A stretch of 64,000 nucleotides of DNA, taken from NCBI GenBank assembly GCA_963720695.1, contig CAVRGG010000006.1, forward strand, positions 124,001 through 188,000, given 5' to 3'. Each line of letters begins with the position of its first letter. Positions within the stretch are counted from its first letter, which is position 1. Of the stretch, positions 56,558 through 64,000 are shown piece after piece. Under the pieces are notes generated by a model. That model ran no database searches. It worked only from the letters and a program-made list of their open reading frames with translations, and was not told the DNA's origin. The position numbers and the translations under genes were made by a program. This stretch comes from UBA668 sp963720695 (GTDB lineage Bacteria > Actinomycetota > Acidimicrobiia > Acidimicrobiales > Ilumatobacteraceae).

Positions 56558-59236
56558 ATGTCCGACGCAGACCCCCGACTCCGGGATCCGATTCGCCGCG
56601 ACGGGAATGACGCATCGCCCCGCCGCGGCGAGTTGTCGTTGCTCCCGCCGATCGAGGTCGACGACCCCGACCTCTTCGCGCTGGTGCCCATCATCGCCAC
56701 CAAGCTCGCCCCACCCGGGCTGCCCACGGCGCTGGTCGCTCGCCCGCTCCCCGCCGTGCTGACTCGACCTGCGACCATGGTCACGACGATCGTGGCAGCG
56801 GCCGGCTACGGCAAGTCGGTGCTCGCCCGGCAGTGGACGGACTCGCAGGAACCCGAGTGGGTCGCGGCGTGGTACTCGCTCGATTCGCTGGACTCGAACC
56901 CGCTGTCGTTCTGGCGACATCTCGTGGCCGCACTGGCGGGTGCGGTGGCGATCGGACCCGAACCCGAATCCGTGCTGCTCGATCGGGGGGCCGCTGATCC
57001 CGCCTTCCTCCACACGTTGGTGCATCGCCTGCTCGCGGCGGGCACCCAGGTCACTCTCGTTCTCGACGACCTCCATCATCTCACCGACCGCACGGCGCTC
57101 GATCACCTCGCGCTGCTCGTGGAGCGGGCCGATCCCTGGTTGCGGCTGGTCGTCACGGCACGGGTGGAGCCGGCATTGCCGCTGGCTCGCTGGAAGCTGC
57201 GGGGACAGCTCACCGAGATTCGCGAGGACGACCTCCGCTTCGATGCGGACGCCACGGCAGCGTTGCTCAGCGCCTACGGGTGCGGGCCGTTGGACGCCGT
57301 CGGGCTCGACGCCGCGGTCCGCCACTCCGAGGGCTGGGTCGCCGGGCTGCAGTTGGCGGCACTCGCCCGACCCGACGACGTCGTGGACGCCTTGCACGAC
57401 CTGCCCGGTAGGGGCACGGTGATCGCCGGCTACCTCGTCGGTGAGGTGCTCGACCGTCTTCCCGAGGCCGAGCGCGACATGGCCCTGGCGATCTCGGTCT
57501 TCGACGAGTTCGACCTCGCGCTCGCCGTCGAGCTGACGTCGCGCAGCGATGCAGGCGAACTGCTGCGCCGGCTCCACGCCGGGCACGTGTTCCTCGTTCG
57601 AACCGGTCCCACCGGCTCGACGTATCGATTCCATCACCTCTTTCGTGAACTGCTCCGCCAAGAGTTGCGAGCACGGGACGCGCAGCGGTGGGCGAGCCTT
57701 CACCGCCGTGCGTCGACGCTGCTGTCGTCGCGCGGGCAGATCGACGCGGCCTTCGACCATCTCATGGTCATCGACGACGTCGATGGCGCCATCGACCTCG
57801 TCGTTCGTCGGGCGCTCGTCCTCTCCGACCTCGGACTCGGCCACGCGTTCGGCCGCTGGTTGGAGCAGCTGCCCCGCGAGCTCGACGTGTCGACCCCCGA
57901 CGTCATGTTGGACCTCGCCTTCGCGTACTTCTCCGGTGGTCGTCTGGCCGATGCCACGATGTGGATGGACCGCGCCGAGCCACTGTGCGGGAGCAACGAC
58001 CCCCGCCTGGTGTCCCGCCGCCTCATGGTCGCCATCGCCGCCGGAGAGTGGGACACCTGCAGACGGATCGTGGACACGTTCGCCGCGCCCGGGTCGGCGT
58101 CGGCGGACTCCTTCGAGGACCGCTTCGAGATGCTGGTCGCAAGGGTTCACCTCGCGCTCGACGACATCGACGCGGCGGCGGCCGCGCTGGAGCGAGCGGA
58201 CCTGGTGGTCGCCAGCCCGCCCGTTCGACGGGTGACGCTCCCGGCGATGCGGGCACGCATTCGAGCCCGTACCGGTGACGTTCGAGCCGCCGAGTCGTTG
58301 GCGCGCGCCGCCCTCGTCGAACTGACCGAGCTCGGCATCGGCATGAACCCAGCGGCGCTCGAGGCTCGGGTCGCGCTCGCCGCGGCGATGATCGGCCACG
58401 GCGCGTCCGAGGAGGCGGCCGTGGCGGTCGACGAACTGCTCGACGTGGCGGAGGTCGTGGACTATCCGTACTCGCGGGCGCTCGCCGCGGGGATGGTCGT
58501 CCAGTTGCACGCGCTCCGTCACGGGTGGTCGACGGTCTACCCCGTGTTCGGCGAGCTCTGCCGGCTGGCAGGTTGGAGTGAAGGCGACCCGATGGCGGAG
58601 GTGCTCGATCCGCTGCTGGTGCGGGCGCTGATCGCCTCCGGGCGGCTCGAGGAAGCCCAGGCCACCGCCGGCGCGATGCGCGTCGGCCCGCTTCGGTGCC
58701 TCGCGCTCGCGAATGTCGCTGTCGCGTGGCGACGCACCGCGGACGTCGTCGAACTGCTCCGGGATCGCGCCGAGTGGTGCCCTGCCGACCAGGTGGAGGC
58801 GCTCGTCGTGCTGGCCCTGGCCGCGCCGTCGGGCGAGGGATCGAGGCACATCCGTGACGCCTTACGACTGGCCGGCCCGTTGGGGCTCGCCGGTCCGTTC
58901 ACGGGTCGCGGAGCCCAGCTCGACGGGCTGGTCGCGGCAGCGCCATCCGAACTGCTCTCGCCGCTCGGGCTGTCCCCGGACTCCGCAGGAGCACGGCGTT
59001 CGGAGAGGGCACCGGAGCTGATCGAACCGCTCACCTCGCGTGAGCGTGAGTTGTTGGCGATGTTGCCGACGCACCTCTCGAACGCAGCGATGGGCGAGCG
59101 CATGTACGTGTCGGTCAACACCGTCAAGACGCACCTGAAAGCCGTCTACCGGAAGCTCAACACCACTTCTCGCGACGAAGCGGTGGTCACGGCCCGCCGC
59201 CTGGGCCTGCTGCCGGCCGACCCGGCGAAGGGCTGA
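56558..59236 (+). CDS. MalT-type LuxR-family transcriptional regulator (STAND ATPase)
   Basis: 892 residues. The N-terminal NTPase has P-loop AAAGYGKSVLARQW and Walker B-like LVLDDLHHL, then winged-helix and TPR-like repeat regions. A C-terminal LuxR HTH follows at about 825-885 (LTSRERELLAMLPTHLSNAAMG and VSVNTVKTHLKAVYRKL in parts). This is the MalT family of signal-transduction ATPases; the inducer is unknown. The downstream sulfatase in the same direction, separated by a palindrome, is the natural target. ATG 56558 has GAGGAGG about 12 bases upstream. Confidence 0.9.
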   Translation: MSDADPRLRDPIRRDGNDASPRRGELSLLPPIEVDDPDLFALVPIIATKLAPPGLPTALVARPLPAVLTRPATMVTTIVAAAGYGKSVLARQWTDSQEPEWVAAWYSLDSLDSNPLSFWRHLVAALAGAVAIGPEPESVLLDRGAADPAFLHTLVHRLLAAGTQVTLVLDDLHHLTDRTALDHLALLVERADPWLRLVVTARVEPALPLARWKLRGQLTEIREDDLRFDADATAALLSAYGCGPLDAVGLDAAVRHSEGWVAGLQLAALARPDDVVDALHDLPGRGTVIAGYLVGEVLDRLPEAERDMALAISVFDEFDLALAVELTSRSDAGELLRRLHAGHVFLVRTGPTGSTYRFHHLFRELLRQELRARDAQRWASLHRRASTLLSSRGQIDAAFDHLMVIDDVDGAIDLVVRRALVLSDLGLGHAFGRWLEQLPRELDVSTPDVMLDLAFAYFSGGRLADATMWMDRAEPLCGSNDPRLVSRRLMVAIAAGEWDTCRRIVDTFAAPGSASADSFEDRFEMLVARVHLALDDIDAAAAALERADLVVASPPVRRVTLPAMRARIRARTGDVRAAESLARAALVELTELGIGMNPAALEARVALAAAMIGHGASEEAAVAVDELLDVAEVVDYPYSRALAAGMVVQLHALRHGWSTVYPVFGELCRLAGWSEGDPMAEVLDPLLVRALIASGRLEEAQATAGAMRVGPLRCLALANVAVAWRRTADVVELLRDRAEWCPADQVEALVVLALAAPSGEGSRHIRDALRLAGPLGLAGPFTGRGAQLDGLVAAAPSELLSPLGLSPDSAGARRSERAPELIEPLTSRERELLAMLPTHLSNAAMGERMYVSVNTVKTHLKAVYRKLNTTSRDEAVVTARRLGLLPADPAKG

Positions 59237-59263
59237 CCGGGAGCCCCTGCCGGCGATCGCCGT

Positions 59264-59286
59264 ACTTCACCCGGTGAGGGTGAAGT
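59264..59286 (+). promoter_or_regulatory. perfect palindrome upstream of the sulfatase gene
   Basis: ACTTCACCC (59264-59272) and GGGTGAAGT (59278-59286) form a perfect 9-bp inverted repeat with a five-base centre, GGTGA. It lies 69 bases before the sulfatase start and 28 after the LuxR-type stop. It could be an operator or a weak terminator. Confidence 0.55.
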
Positions 59287-59354
59287 CAGGCAATCGGACG
59301 GAGCGCGACGCTGGCCGGGTCCGCTCGTCCGAGCGCCTGCCCAAGGAGCCGACC

Positions 59355-60962
59355 ATGAGTCGCCAACCGAACATCCTGCTCATCACGTCCGACGAGGAGC
59401 GTGCGGCGATCCCCCGGCCGGCCGGGTATCACCTGCCTGCCCGGGAGCGCCTGGCCGCCCGCGGCACGACGTTCCACAACTACTACGCGGCCTCGACGAT
59501 GTGCAGTTCGTCGCGATCGGTCATCTACACGGGCCAGCATCTCCCGCTCACGGAGATCTACGACAACGACAACATGCCCTACATCCGGCCCCTCGATCCC
59601 GCACTCGGGACCCTCGGCACGATGCTGCGTGGCGCCGGCTACTACACGACCTATCAGGGGAAGTGGCATCTCTCGAACGCGTACGTCGATCCGGCCGATC
59701 CGCACTCCACCAGGGATGCGCTCGAGCCGTACGGCTTCTCGGAGTGGAACGACTGGGGGGACATCGACGGAGGAGCGTGGGCCGGTCTGCGCGTCGACCC
59801 TGTGATCGCCGGCCAGGCAGCGAAGTGGCTCCGCGATCGCGCCCCCGTGGTCAGCGACGATCAGCCGTGGTTCATGGCCGTCAACTTCGTCAACCCGCAC
59901 GACATCATGAGCTTCGACTACGGGAGCCACTCGGACGTGCAACTCCCGATGGGTCTTGCTCACGCCGTCGTCGTGAAGCCGCCTGCCGACATCCCCGTGT
60001 ATCGCACGCAGTGGGACGTCGACCTGCCGGCCTCCGTTCACGACGACCTCCGTGGGGCGGCCCCGGCCGTTCGTGAGTACGCCCGAATGCTCGACGTCAC
60101 CTTCGGAGAGGTTCGTGGCGACGATCACTGGCTGCAGGGCATGAACTTCTACCTCAACTGCCTCCGTGATGTGGACCGCAGCGTCGAGACCGTGCTCGAT
60201 GCGCTGGAGGCGTCGGGGGAGGCGGATCGGACGATCGTGATCTTCACCGCCGATCACGGTGACCTGGTCGGCTCCCACGGTCTGCGCCAGAAGGGCAACC
60301 TCGTCTACGACGAGAACTTCCACGTACCGCTGATCATCTGCCACCCCGACGTCCGAGGCGGTGGCGAGACCAGTGCGATGGCGTCGGCGGTCGACCTGGC
60401 GCCGACGCTGCTGCAGTTCGCCGGTGTCGATGCCGACACGGTGGCGAACCGTCACCCCGGCCTGAAGGGGGCATCGCTCGTGCCGGCGCTCGACGGGGCA
60501 GAGGTCCGCGAGGGGGTGCTCACCGCGGTCGAGACGATCACGACGCTCGACGCCTCGTTCTGGCAGCACTTCGGGGAACCCGATGTCGGGCCCAAGGTGC
60601 AATCGGGTGAGCTGCGTCCCGACTGGGACAAGCGGGGCTTCCTGCGCGGCTACACCGATGCGCGCTACTCCTTCGGCCGGTACTTCGCGCCGCTCGACCC
60701 CAACCGCCCGACCGATCTCGAGAGCCTGTTCGCCCGCAACGACGTCGTGCTGTACGACCGAGTCGACGACCCCCACGAGATGATCAACCTGGCTGCCGAC
60801 CCGAACCGTCGCGACCTGGTCGCCGAGTGCTCGTCGAAGCTCGAAGCGCTCATCTCCGCGGAGGTCGGCGCGGACACGCACGCGTGGGTGGCGGAACGAC
60901 CCAAGCTGCTGGGTCTCCCGAAGTGGCACGGCGATCGAACGGCTCCTGCCGGGAGAACGTGA
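59355..60962 (+). CDS. sulfatase-family (alkaline phosphatase superfamily) hydrolase
   Basis: 535 residues. Metal-binding segments are ILLITSDEERAA at the N-terminus and VIFTADHGDLVGSHG in the middle, with YQGKWHL and NFVNPHDIMSFD between. The modified-residue position reads CSSSR at 50-54 (STMCSSSRSVIYTG), whereas Cys-type sulfatases need C-x-P-x-R for formylglycine formation. It could be unmodified or act as a phosphonate/phosphodiesterase. No signal peptide is visible. ATG 59355 has AAGGAG at 59343-59348. Confidence 0.85.
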   Translation: MSRQPNILLITSDEERAAIPRPAGYHLPARERLAARGTTFHNYYAASTMCSSSRSVIYTGQHLPLTEIYDNDNMPYIRPLDPALGTLGTMLRGAGYYTTYQGKWHLSNAYVDPADPHSTRDALEPYGFSEWNDWGDIDGGAWAGLRVDPVIAGQAAKWLRDRAPVVSDDQPWFMAVNFVNPHDIMSFDYGSHSDVQLPMGLAHAVVVKPPADIPVYRTQWDVDLPASVHDDLRGAAPAVREYARMLDVTFGEVRGDDHWLQGMNFYLNCLRDVDRSVETVLDALEASGEADRTIVIFTADHGDLVGSHGLRQKGNLVYDENFHVPLIICHPDVRGGGETSAMASAVDLAPTLLQFAGVDADTVANRHPGLKGASLVPALDGAEVREGVLTAVETITTLDASFWQHFGEPDVGPKVQSGELRPDWDKRGFLRGYTDARYSFGRYFAPLDPNRPTDLESLFARNDVVLYDRVDDPHEMINLAADPNRRDLVAECSSKLEALISAEVGADTHAWVAERPKLLGLPKWHGDRTAPAGRT

Positions 60963-60999
60963 CGACACGCTTCGCGACGGGGCGCGCTACGTTGCCGGT

Positions 61000-61548
61000 A
61001 TGACCGAAACCGCCGACCAGTACCTCGTCGGGGTCTCCCTGCCCGATGCCCTTCGCGCCCAGGAGTTCCTGTCCGCGGCCACCGGCCTCGGTCTGAAGCA
61101 CGCGCTGAAGCTGCGCGACGCCGTCATCGTCGCCAAGGACGACAAGGGTCAGACCGCCGTCCGCGAGACGATCGACCCCCAGCCCGGGCGGACGGCGCTG
61201 TCGAGTGGCATGTGGACGGGGCTGCTCGGCCTCATCGTGGGTGGGCCTGTCGGCTGGCTCGTCGGTGGCGCGGTCGGTGCGGGCGTGGGTGCCGGCGCCG
61301 CAAAGATCATCGATCTCGGCATTCCCGACGAGTGGGTCCAGTGGTTCCGCGAAGTCGTGCAGCCGGGCACCACCACCGTGGTCCTGCTCGTCGAGGACCT
61401 CGACGTGCGGGCCCTCGCCGACGAGCTCGGCAGGTTCCCGTTCGCCACGCTCGTCCACACGACGCTCCCGGCCAGCTCGCTGCGTCAGCTGGAGGAAGCC
61501 TTGGGTCAGGGCACTGTCGAAACGACGCGCCACCAGATCGAGGACTGA
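61000..61548 (+). CDS. DUF1269-family protein with a glycine-zipper hydrophobic hairpin
   Basis: 182 residues. The middle has a long Gly-rich hydrophobic stretch (MWTGLLGLIVGGPVGWLVGG, then AVGAGVGAGAAKIIDLGIP) between soluble ends that may form an alpha/beta domain. This matches the DUF1269 (COG4803) family, whose role is unknown. ATG 61000 has TACGTT at 60988-60993 six bases upstream, so it is probably leaderless. The GDSL gene follows in 19 bases. Confidence 0.75.
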   Translation: MTETADQYLVGVSLPDALRAQEFLSAATGLGLKHALKLRDAVIVAKDDKGQTAVRETIDPQPGRTALSSGMWTGLLGLIVGGPVGWLVGGAVGAGVGAGAAKIIDLGIPDEWVQWFREVVQPGTTTVVLLVEDLDVRALADELGRFPFATLVHTTLPASSLRQLEEALGQGTVETTRHQIED

Positions 61549-61567
61549 GTCGGCAACACTGTTCGGC

Positions 61568-62251
61568 GTGCACCTCGACCGACGCGCCTCGATCCGCCTC
61601 ATGGCGGGTGCAGCGGTCGTCGCGCTGGCCGGCTGTCGGACGCCGAGCGCCGAGGTCGACGGCCCCGTGGTCACCCGCCGTCGGCGCAGCGGCGTCGCTC
61701 CCGTGCCGATCACCTCGGTCGTCGTCGTCGGCGACTCCATCACGGCAGGGAGCTCGGCGGCCGTCAGCAGCACGCTGGTCGACGCCGGCATTCCCGACGT
61801 ACGCGTCGAGGGCAAGTCCTCGCGCCGGATCGAAGTCGGCAACGGCAAGGGTGGAACACCGTTGAGTGGCCTGCGCGAGATCGAGGGCCTGCTCGCCGAG
61901 GGCGTCGCCCCCTCCGCCTGGGTCATCGAGCTCGGGACCAACGACATCGGCAGCTACCCCGACGCCATCGCGTACGGCGAGCTCATCGACGCAGTCGTCG
62001 CGCTGCTACCTCCCGACGTGCCGCTCGTGTGGGTCAACACGTACCGCGAGCAGTACCTGGAGCACACCAACATCTTCAACCTGGTCCTCGAGCAGCGGAT
62101 GACGCTTCGAGGCAACGCCGTCATCGCGGACTGGTTCGCACTGGCGTCAGCACCTGACCAGAAGATCCTCCAGGGTGATCACATCCATCCGAACAAGGAG
62201 GGTCAGCAGGTGCTGGCGCTGCTGATGCTTCAGGCGCTCCAGCGGCTCTGA
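61568..62251 (+). CDS. SGNH/GDSL hydrolase lipoprotein
   Basis: 227 residues. An N-terminal lipoprotein signal with twin Arg (LDRRASIRLMAGAAVVALAGC) precedes the SGNH domain. The catalytic Ser is in VVGDSITAGSS, the oxyanion Asn in ELGTND, and the Asp-x-x-His dyad in QGDHIHPNKEG. It probably deacylates a lipid or carbohydrate ester at the cell surface. GTG 61568 has AACACT at 61555-61560 seven bases upstream. Its 3' end overlaps the convergent GlnR-like gene by 22 bases. Confidence 0.85.
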   Translation: MHLDRRASIRLMAGAAVVALAGCRTPSAEVDGPVVTRRRRSGVAPVPITSVVVVGDSITAGSSAAVSSTLVDAGIPDVRVEGKSSRRIEVGNGKGGTPLSGLREIEGLLAEGVAPSAWVIELGTNDIGSYPDAIAYGELIDAVVALLPPDVPLVWVNTYREQYLEHTNIFNLVLEQRMTLRGNAVIADWFALASAPDQKILQGDHIHPNKEGQQVLALLMLQALQRL

Positions 62252-62910
62252 CCGAAGCGGTACCCCACGCTGCGGACCGTCTGGATGAGGTTCGCGTGTT
62301 CCTCGCCCAGCTTGGCCCGTAGGCGTCGGATGTGCACGTCGACGGTGCGAGCGCCGCCGTAGTACTCGTAGCCCCACACGCGGCTCAGCAACATCTCGCG
62401 GGTGAACACCTTGCCGGGGTTCTGGGCGAGGAACTTCAACAGCTCGTACTCCATGTAGGTGAGGTCGAGGGGATGGCCCTCGATGCTCGCCTGGTAGGTC
62501 TCCAGGTTGAGCGCCAGGCCGCTGTACTCCACCATCTCGGGACGGACCTCGGCGCCACCGCGGAAGAACAGGTGGCGCAGCCGGGCCTCCACCTCCGCGG
62601 GGTGGAACGGAGTGAGGCAGAAGTCGTCGAAGAGCTCGTCGCGAAGTTCGAGATCGGCGAGCTGGCCACCGCTGACCAGCACCAGCAACGGGCTGACGGG
62701 GGTGTCGCGCTTGCGCAGCGCACGACAGAACGCCCACGCCCCGTCGGGGTCCTGGTCGCAGGCGACGACCGCGCCGGACCATCCGGTGGCGGGCTCGTTG
62801 CGTGACGCGTCGTCGGCGGAGGCCACGGCCTTCCAGCGGTAGCCGGCGAGATCGAGCGTGCGCGCGAGATCCGACGGCGGTGGCTCCGGGAAGACGGCGA
62901 CGAGCTCCAC
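62230..62910 (-). CDS. glnR: GlnR-like atypical (orphan) response regulator
   Basis: 226 residues. The receiver domain has degenerate phosphorylation residues: the N-terminal acidic pair is VFPEPPP, the Asp region is VACDQDPDG without LPxxDG, and the Lys of LTKPF is missing (LTPF). The C-terminal OmpR-type winged helix is intact (EYELLKFLAQNPGKVFTREM through VDVHIRRLRAKLG to VGYRFGQSR). It lies 16 bases downstream of a glutamine synthetase gene on the same strand. That supports a GlnR nitrogen-regulator role, which in actinobacteria works without phosphorylation. GTG 62910 has GAGGA upstream. Confidence 0.75.
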   Translation of the reverse strand: MELVAVFPEPPPSDLARTLDLAGYRWKAVASADDASRNEPATGWSGAVVACDQDPDGAWAFCRALRKRDTPVSPLLVLVSGGQLADLELRDELFDDFCLTPFHPAEVEARLRHLFFRGGAEVRPEMVEYSGLALNLETYQASIEGHPLDLTYMEYELLKFLAQNPGKVFTREMLLSRVWGYEYYGGARTVDVHIRRLRAKLGEEHANLIQTVRSVGYRFGQSRWSA

Positions 62911-62926
62911 TATCGCGTCCTCGTCA

Positions 62927-64000
62927 TCACAGCGCCCTCAGGTACCGGTTCAGCTCGAACTGGCTGACGTGGGTCTTGTACGCGCGCCATTCGCTGCGCT
63001 TGTTGCGCAGGAACCACTCGAAGATGTGCTCGCCGAGCGCCTCCTGCACGAGGCTGGAGTTCTCCATCACCCGCAGTGAGTCGCTGAGCGACTGCGGCAA
63101 GGTGTCGATGCCGAGCTTGTGCAGCGACACGTCGTCCATCTCGAACAGGTTGGCGTCGGCCTCGGCGGGCAGTTCGTAGCCCTCGGCGATCCCGCGCATC
63201 CCTGCGGCGAGCAGCACGCTGAACGCGAGGTAGGGGTTGCACGCCGGGTCGGGCGAGCGGTACTCGATGCGCGTCGCGCTCGGGTTGCCGCGCTTGGCGA
63301 TGGGCACCCGGATGAGGCCGCTGCGGTTGTTGCGGGCCCAGCTGATGTGGACCGGCGCCTCGAACCCGGGTACCAACCGCTTGTAGCTGTTGACCGTCTG
63401 GTTGGTGACCGCAGTGATCTCTGCCGCGTGGCGCAGGAGCCCGGCGATGAACTGCTTGGCGACCACCGAGAGGTTGTACGCGTCGTCGGCGTCGTAGAAC
63501 GCGTTGGCCTCGCCGTCGAACAGGCTCAGGTGAAGGTGCATGCCGCTGCCCTGCACGCCTTCGAGCGGCTTTGGCATGAACGTGGCGTGCACGCCCTGCT
63601 TGGCGGCCACCTCCTTGACGACCATCCGGAACGTCATCACACCGTCGGCCATGCTGAGCGCGTCGGTGTGGCGAAGGTCGATCTCGTGCTGGCTCGGTGA
63701 GTCCTCGTGGAAGCTGTACTCCACCGGGATGCTCATCGTCTCCAGCGTGCGGATGGTCTCCTTGCGCAACGTGCCGGACACGTCGGTGGTGGTGAGGTCG
63801 AAGAAGCTGCCTTCGTCGAGGGTGACCGGCACCTGGCCGAGTTGTGGCGGTGCGAAGTAGAAGAACTCGATGTCCGGGGCGACGTAGAACGAGAAGCCTC
63901 GGTCGCGGGCCGCGCGCAGGTTGCGGCGCAGGACCTGGCGCGGGTCGCCCTCGAAGGGCGTGCCGTCGAGGTTGTGGATGTCGCAGAACACGCGAGCCTC
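62927..64000 (-). CDS. glnA: glutamine synthetase (type I), 5' end beyond window
   Basis: 358 visible residues of a GSI glutamine synthetase; the N-terminus is cut by the window edge. Hallmarks are the ATP/metal region ATFMPKPLEGVQGSGMHLHLS, SWARNNRSGLIRVP, and the C-terminal Glu flap region SATRIEYRSPDPACNPYLAFS. The tyrosine adenylylation segment (NLYDLPPEE) of the beta type is absent, so it may be an alpha-like or non-adenylylated form. It condenses glutamate and ammonia to glutamine. It is followed by the GlnR-like regulator. Confidence 0.88.
   Translation of the reverse strand, partial: EARVFCDIHNLDGTPFEGDPRQVLRRNLRAARDRGFSFYVAPDIEFFYFAPPQLGQVPVTLDEGSFFDLTTTDVSGTLRKETIRTLETMSIPVEYSFHEDSPSQHEIDLRHTDALSMADGVMTFRMVVKEVAAKQGVHATFMPKPLEGVQGSGMHLHLSLFDGEANAFYDADDAYNLSVVAKQFIAGLLRHAAEITAVTNQTVNSYKRLVPGFEAPVHISWARNNRSGLIRVPIAKRGNPSATRIEYRSPDPACNPYLAFSVLLAAGMRGIAEGYELPAEADANLFEMDDVSLHKLGIDTLPQSLSDSLRVMENSSLVQEALGEHIFEWFLRNKRSEWRAYKTHVSQFELNRYLRAL

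Noticed and set aside
56519..58849. 776-codon open frame antisense to the LuxR-type regulator
   Set aside because: Composition is Arg/Gly/His-rich and non-protein-like; the plus-strand frame has clear NTPase and HTH motifs.
59286..60968. 560-codon open frame antisense to the sulfatase
   Set aside because: No recognisable domain and entirely covered by the well supported sulfatase gene.
1..64000. tRNA/rRNA genes, insertion sequences, integrases or prophage
   Set aside because: I read the intergenic regions and found no cloverleaf, transposase, terminal inverted repeats with target duplication, or phage genes.

Overview
The window is a 64 kb stretch of a high-GC, densely coded actinobacterial chromosome. 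Actinobacterial markers are a WhiB-family regulator, a mycothiol-synthase-like double GNAT protein, SARP/BTAD and GlnR-type regulators, a caa3-type oxidase operon with a CtaF-like subunit and many leaderless promoters. The mixture would fit an Acidimicrobiia-type lineage, but that placement is inference from gene content. No rRNA, tRNA, CRISPR array, insertion sequence or prophage was seen, and no gene-free gap exceeds 300 bases.

Layout. 1-5.3 kb: a truncated membrane gene, a GNAT, a fused 2-oxoacid dehydrogenase E1, then a ferric-reductase-like / FMN-binding / ApbE module for extracytoplasmic flavin electron transfer. 5.3-10.2 kb: a TRAP-type solute-binding lipoprotein divergent from a large SARP-STAND-transmembrane-BMP regulator, with a SARP-like repeat between them. 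10.2-20.8 kb: MFS transporter, a frameshifted lipoprotein, EngB, aldehyde dehydrogenase, MshD-like protein, ECF sigma and putative anti-sigma, MtfA-like peptidase, FtsH. 20.8-31.3 kb: ArfB, ClpS, CtaB, then the oxidase locus. Three genes for ligand-less oxidase-like paralogues precede the complete set ctaC-ctaD-ctaE-subunit IV-ctaG. 31.3-41.4 kb: HtrA protease divergent from a two-component system, an ABC exporter whose ATPase is frameshifted, SerS, PdxH, and a PGA-hydrolase / CcdA / TlpA operon. 41.4-48 kb: a WhiB7-like gene behind an apparent ribosome-controlled attenuator, thioesterase, Orn, Nudix, Mrp, IscA-type protein, PEP-utilising enzyme. 48-64 kb: thioredoxin-like lipoprotein; OmpA / HhH / compact [2Fe-2S]-molybdo-enzyme-like / RidA / 51-aa membrane protein operon; methyltransferase; PLP decarboxylase with an 8-oxoguanine-deaminase-like amidohydrolase; MalT-like LuxR regulator with a sulfatase; GDSL lipoprotein; GlnR-like regulator and a truncated glutamine synthetase.

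How the genes work together. Respiration and electron transfer dominate: CtaB makes heme O for the oxidase, CtaG helps insert copper, CcdA/TlpA handle extracytoplasmic thiols for cytochrome c maturation, and ApbE flavinylates the FMN-binding protein. The strongest novelty candidates are the ligand-less oxidase paralogue trio, the WhiB7-type attenuator with mutually exclusive hairpins, and the membrane-spanning SARP/BMP sensor with its putative operator. Three genes carry what look like five one-base insertions in total, which may be assembly errors.
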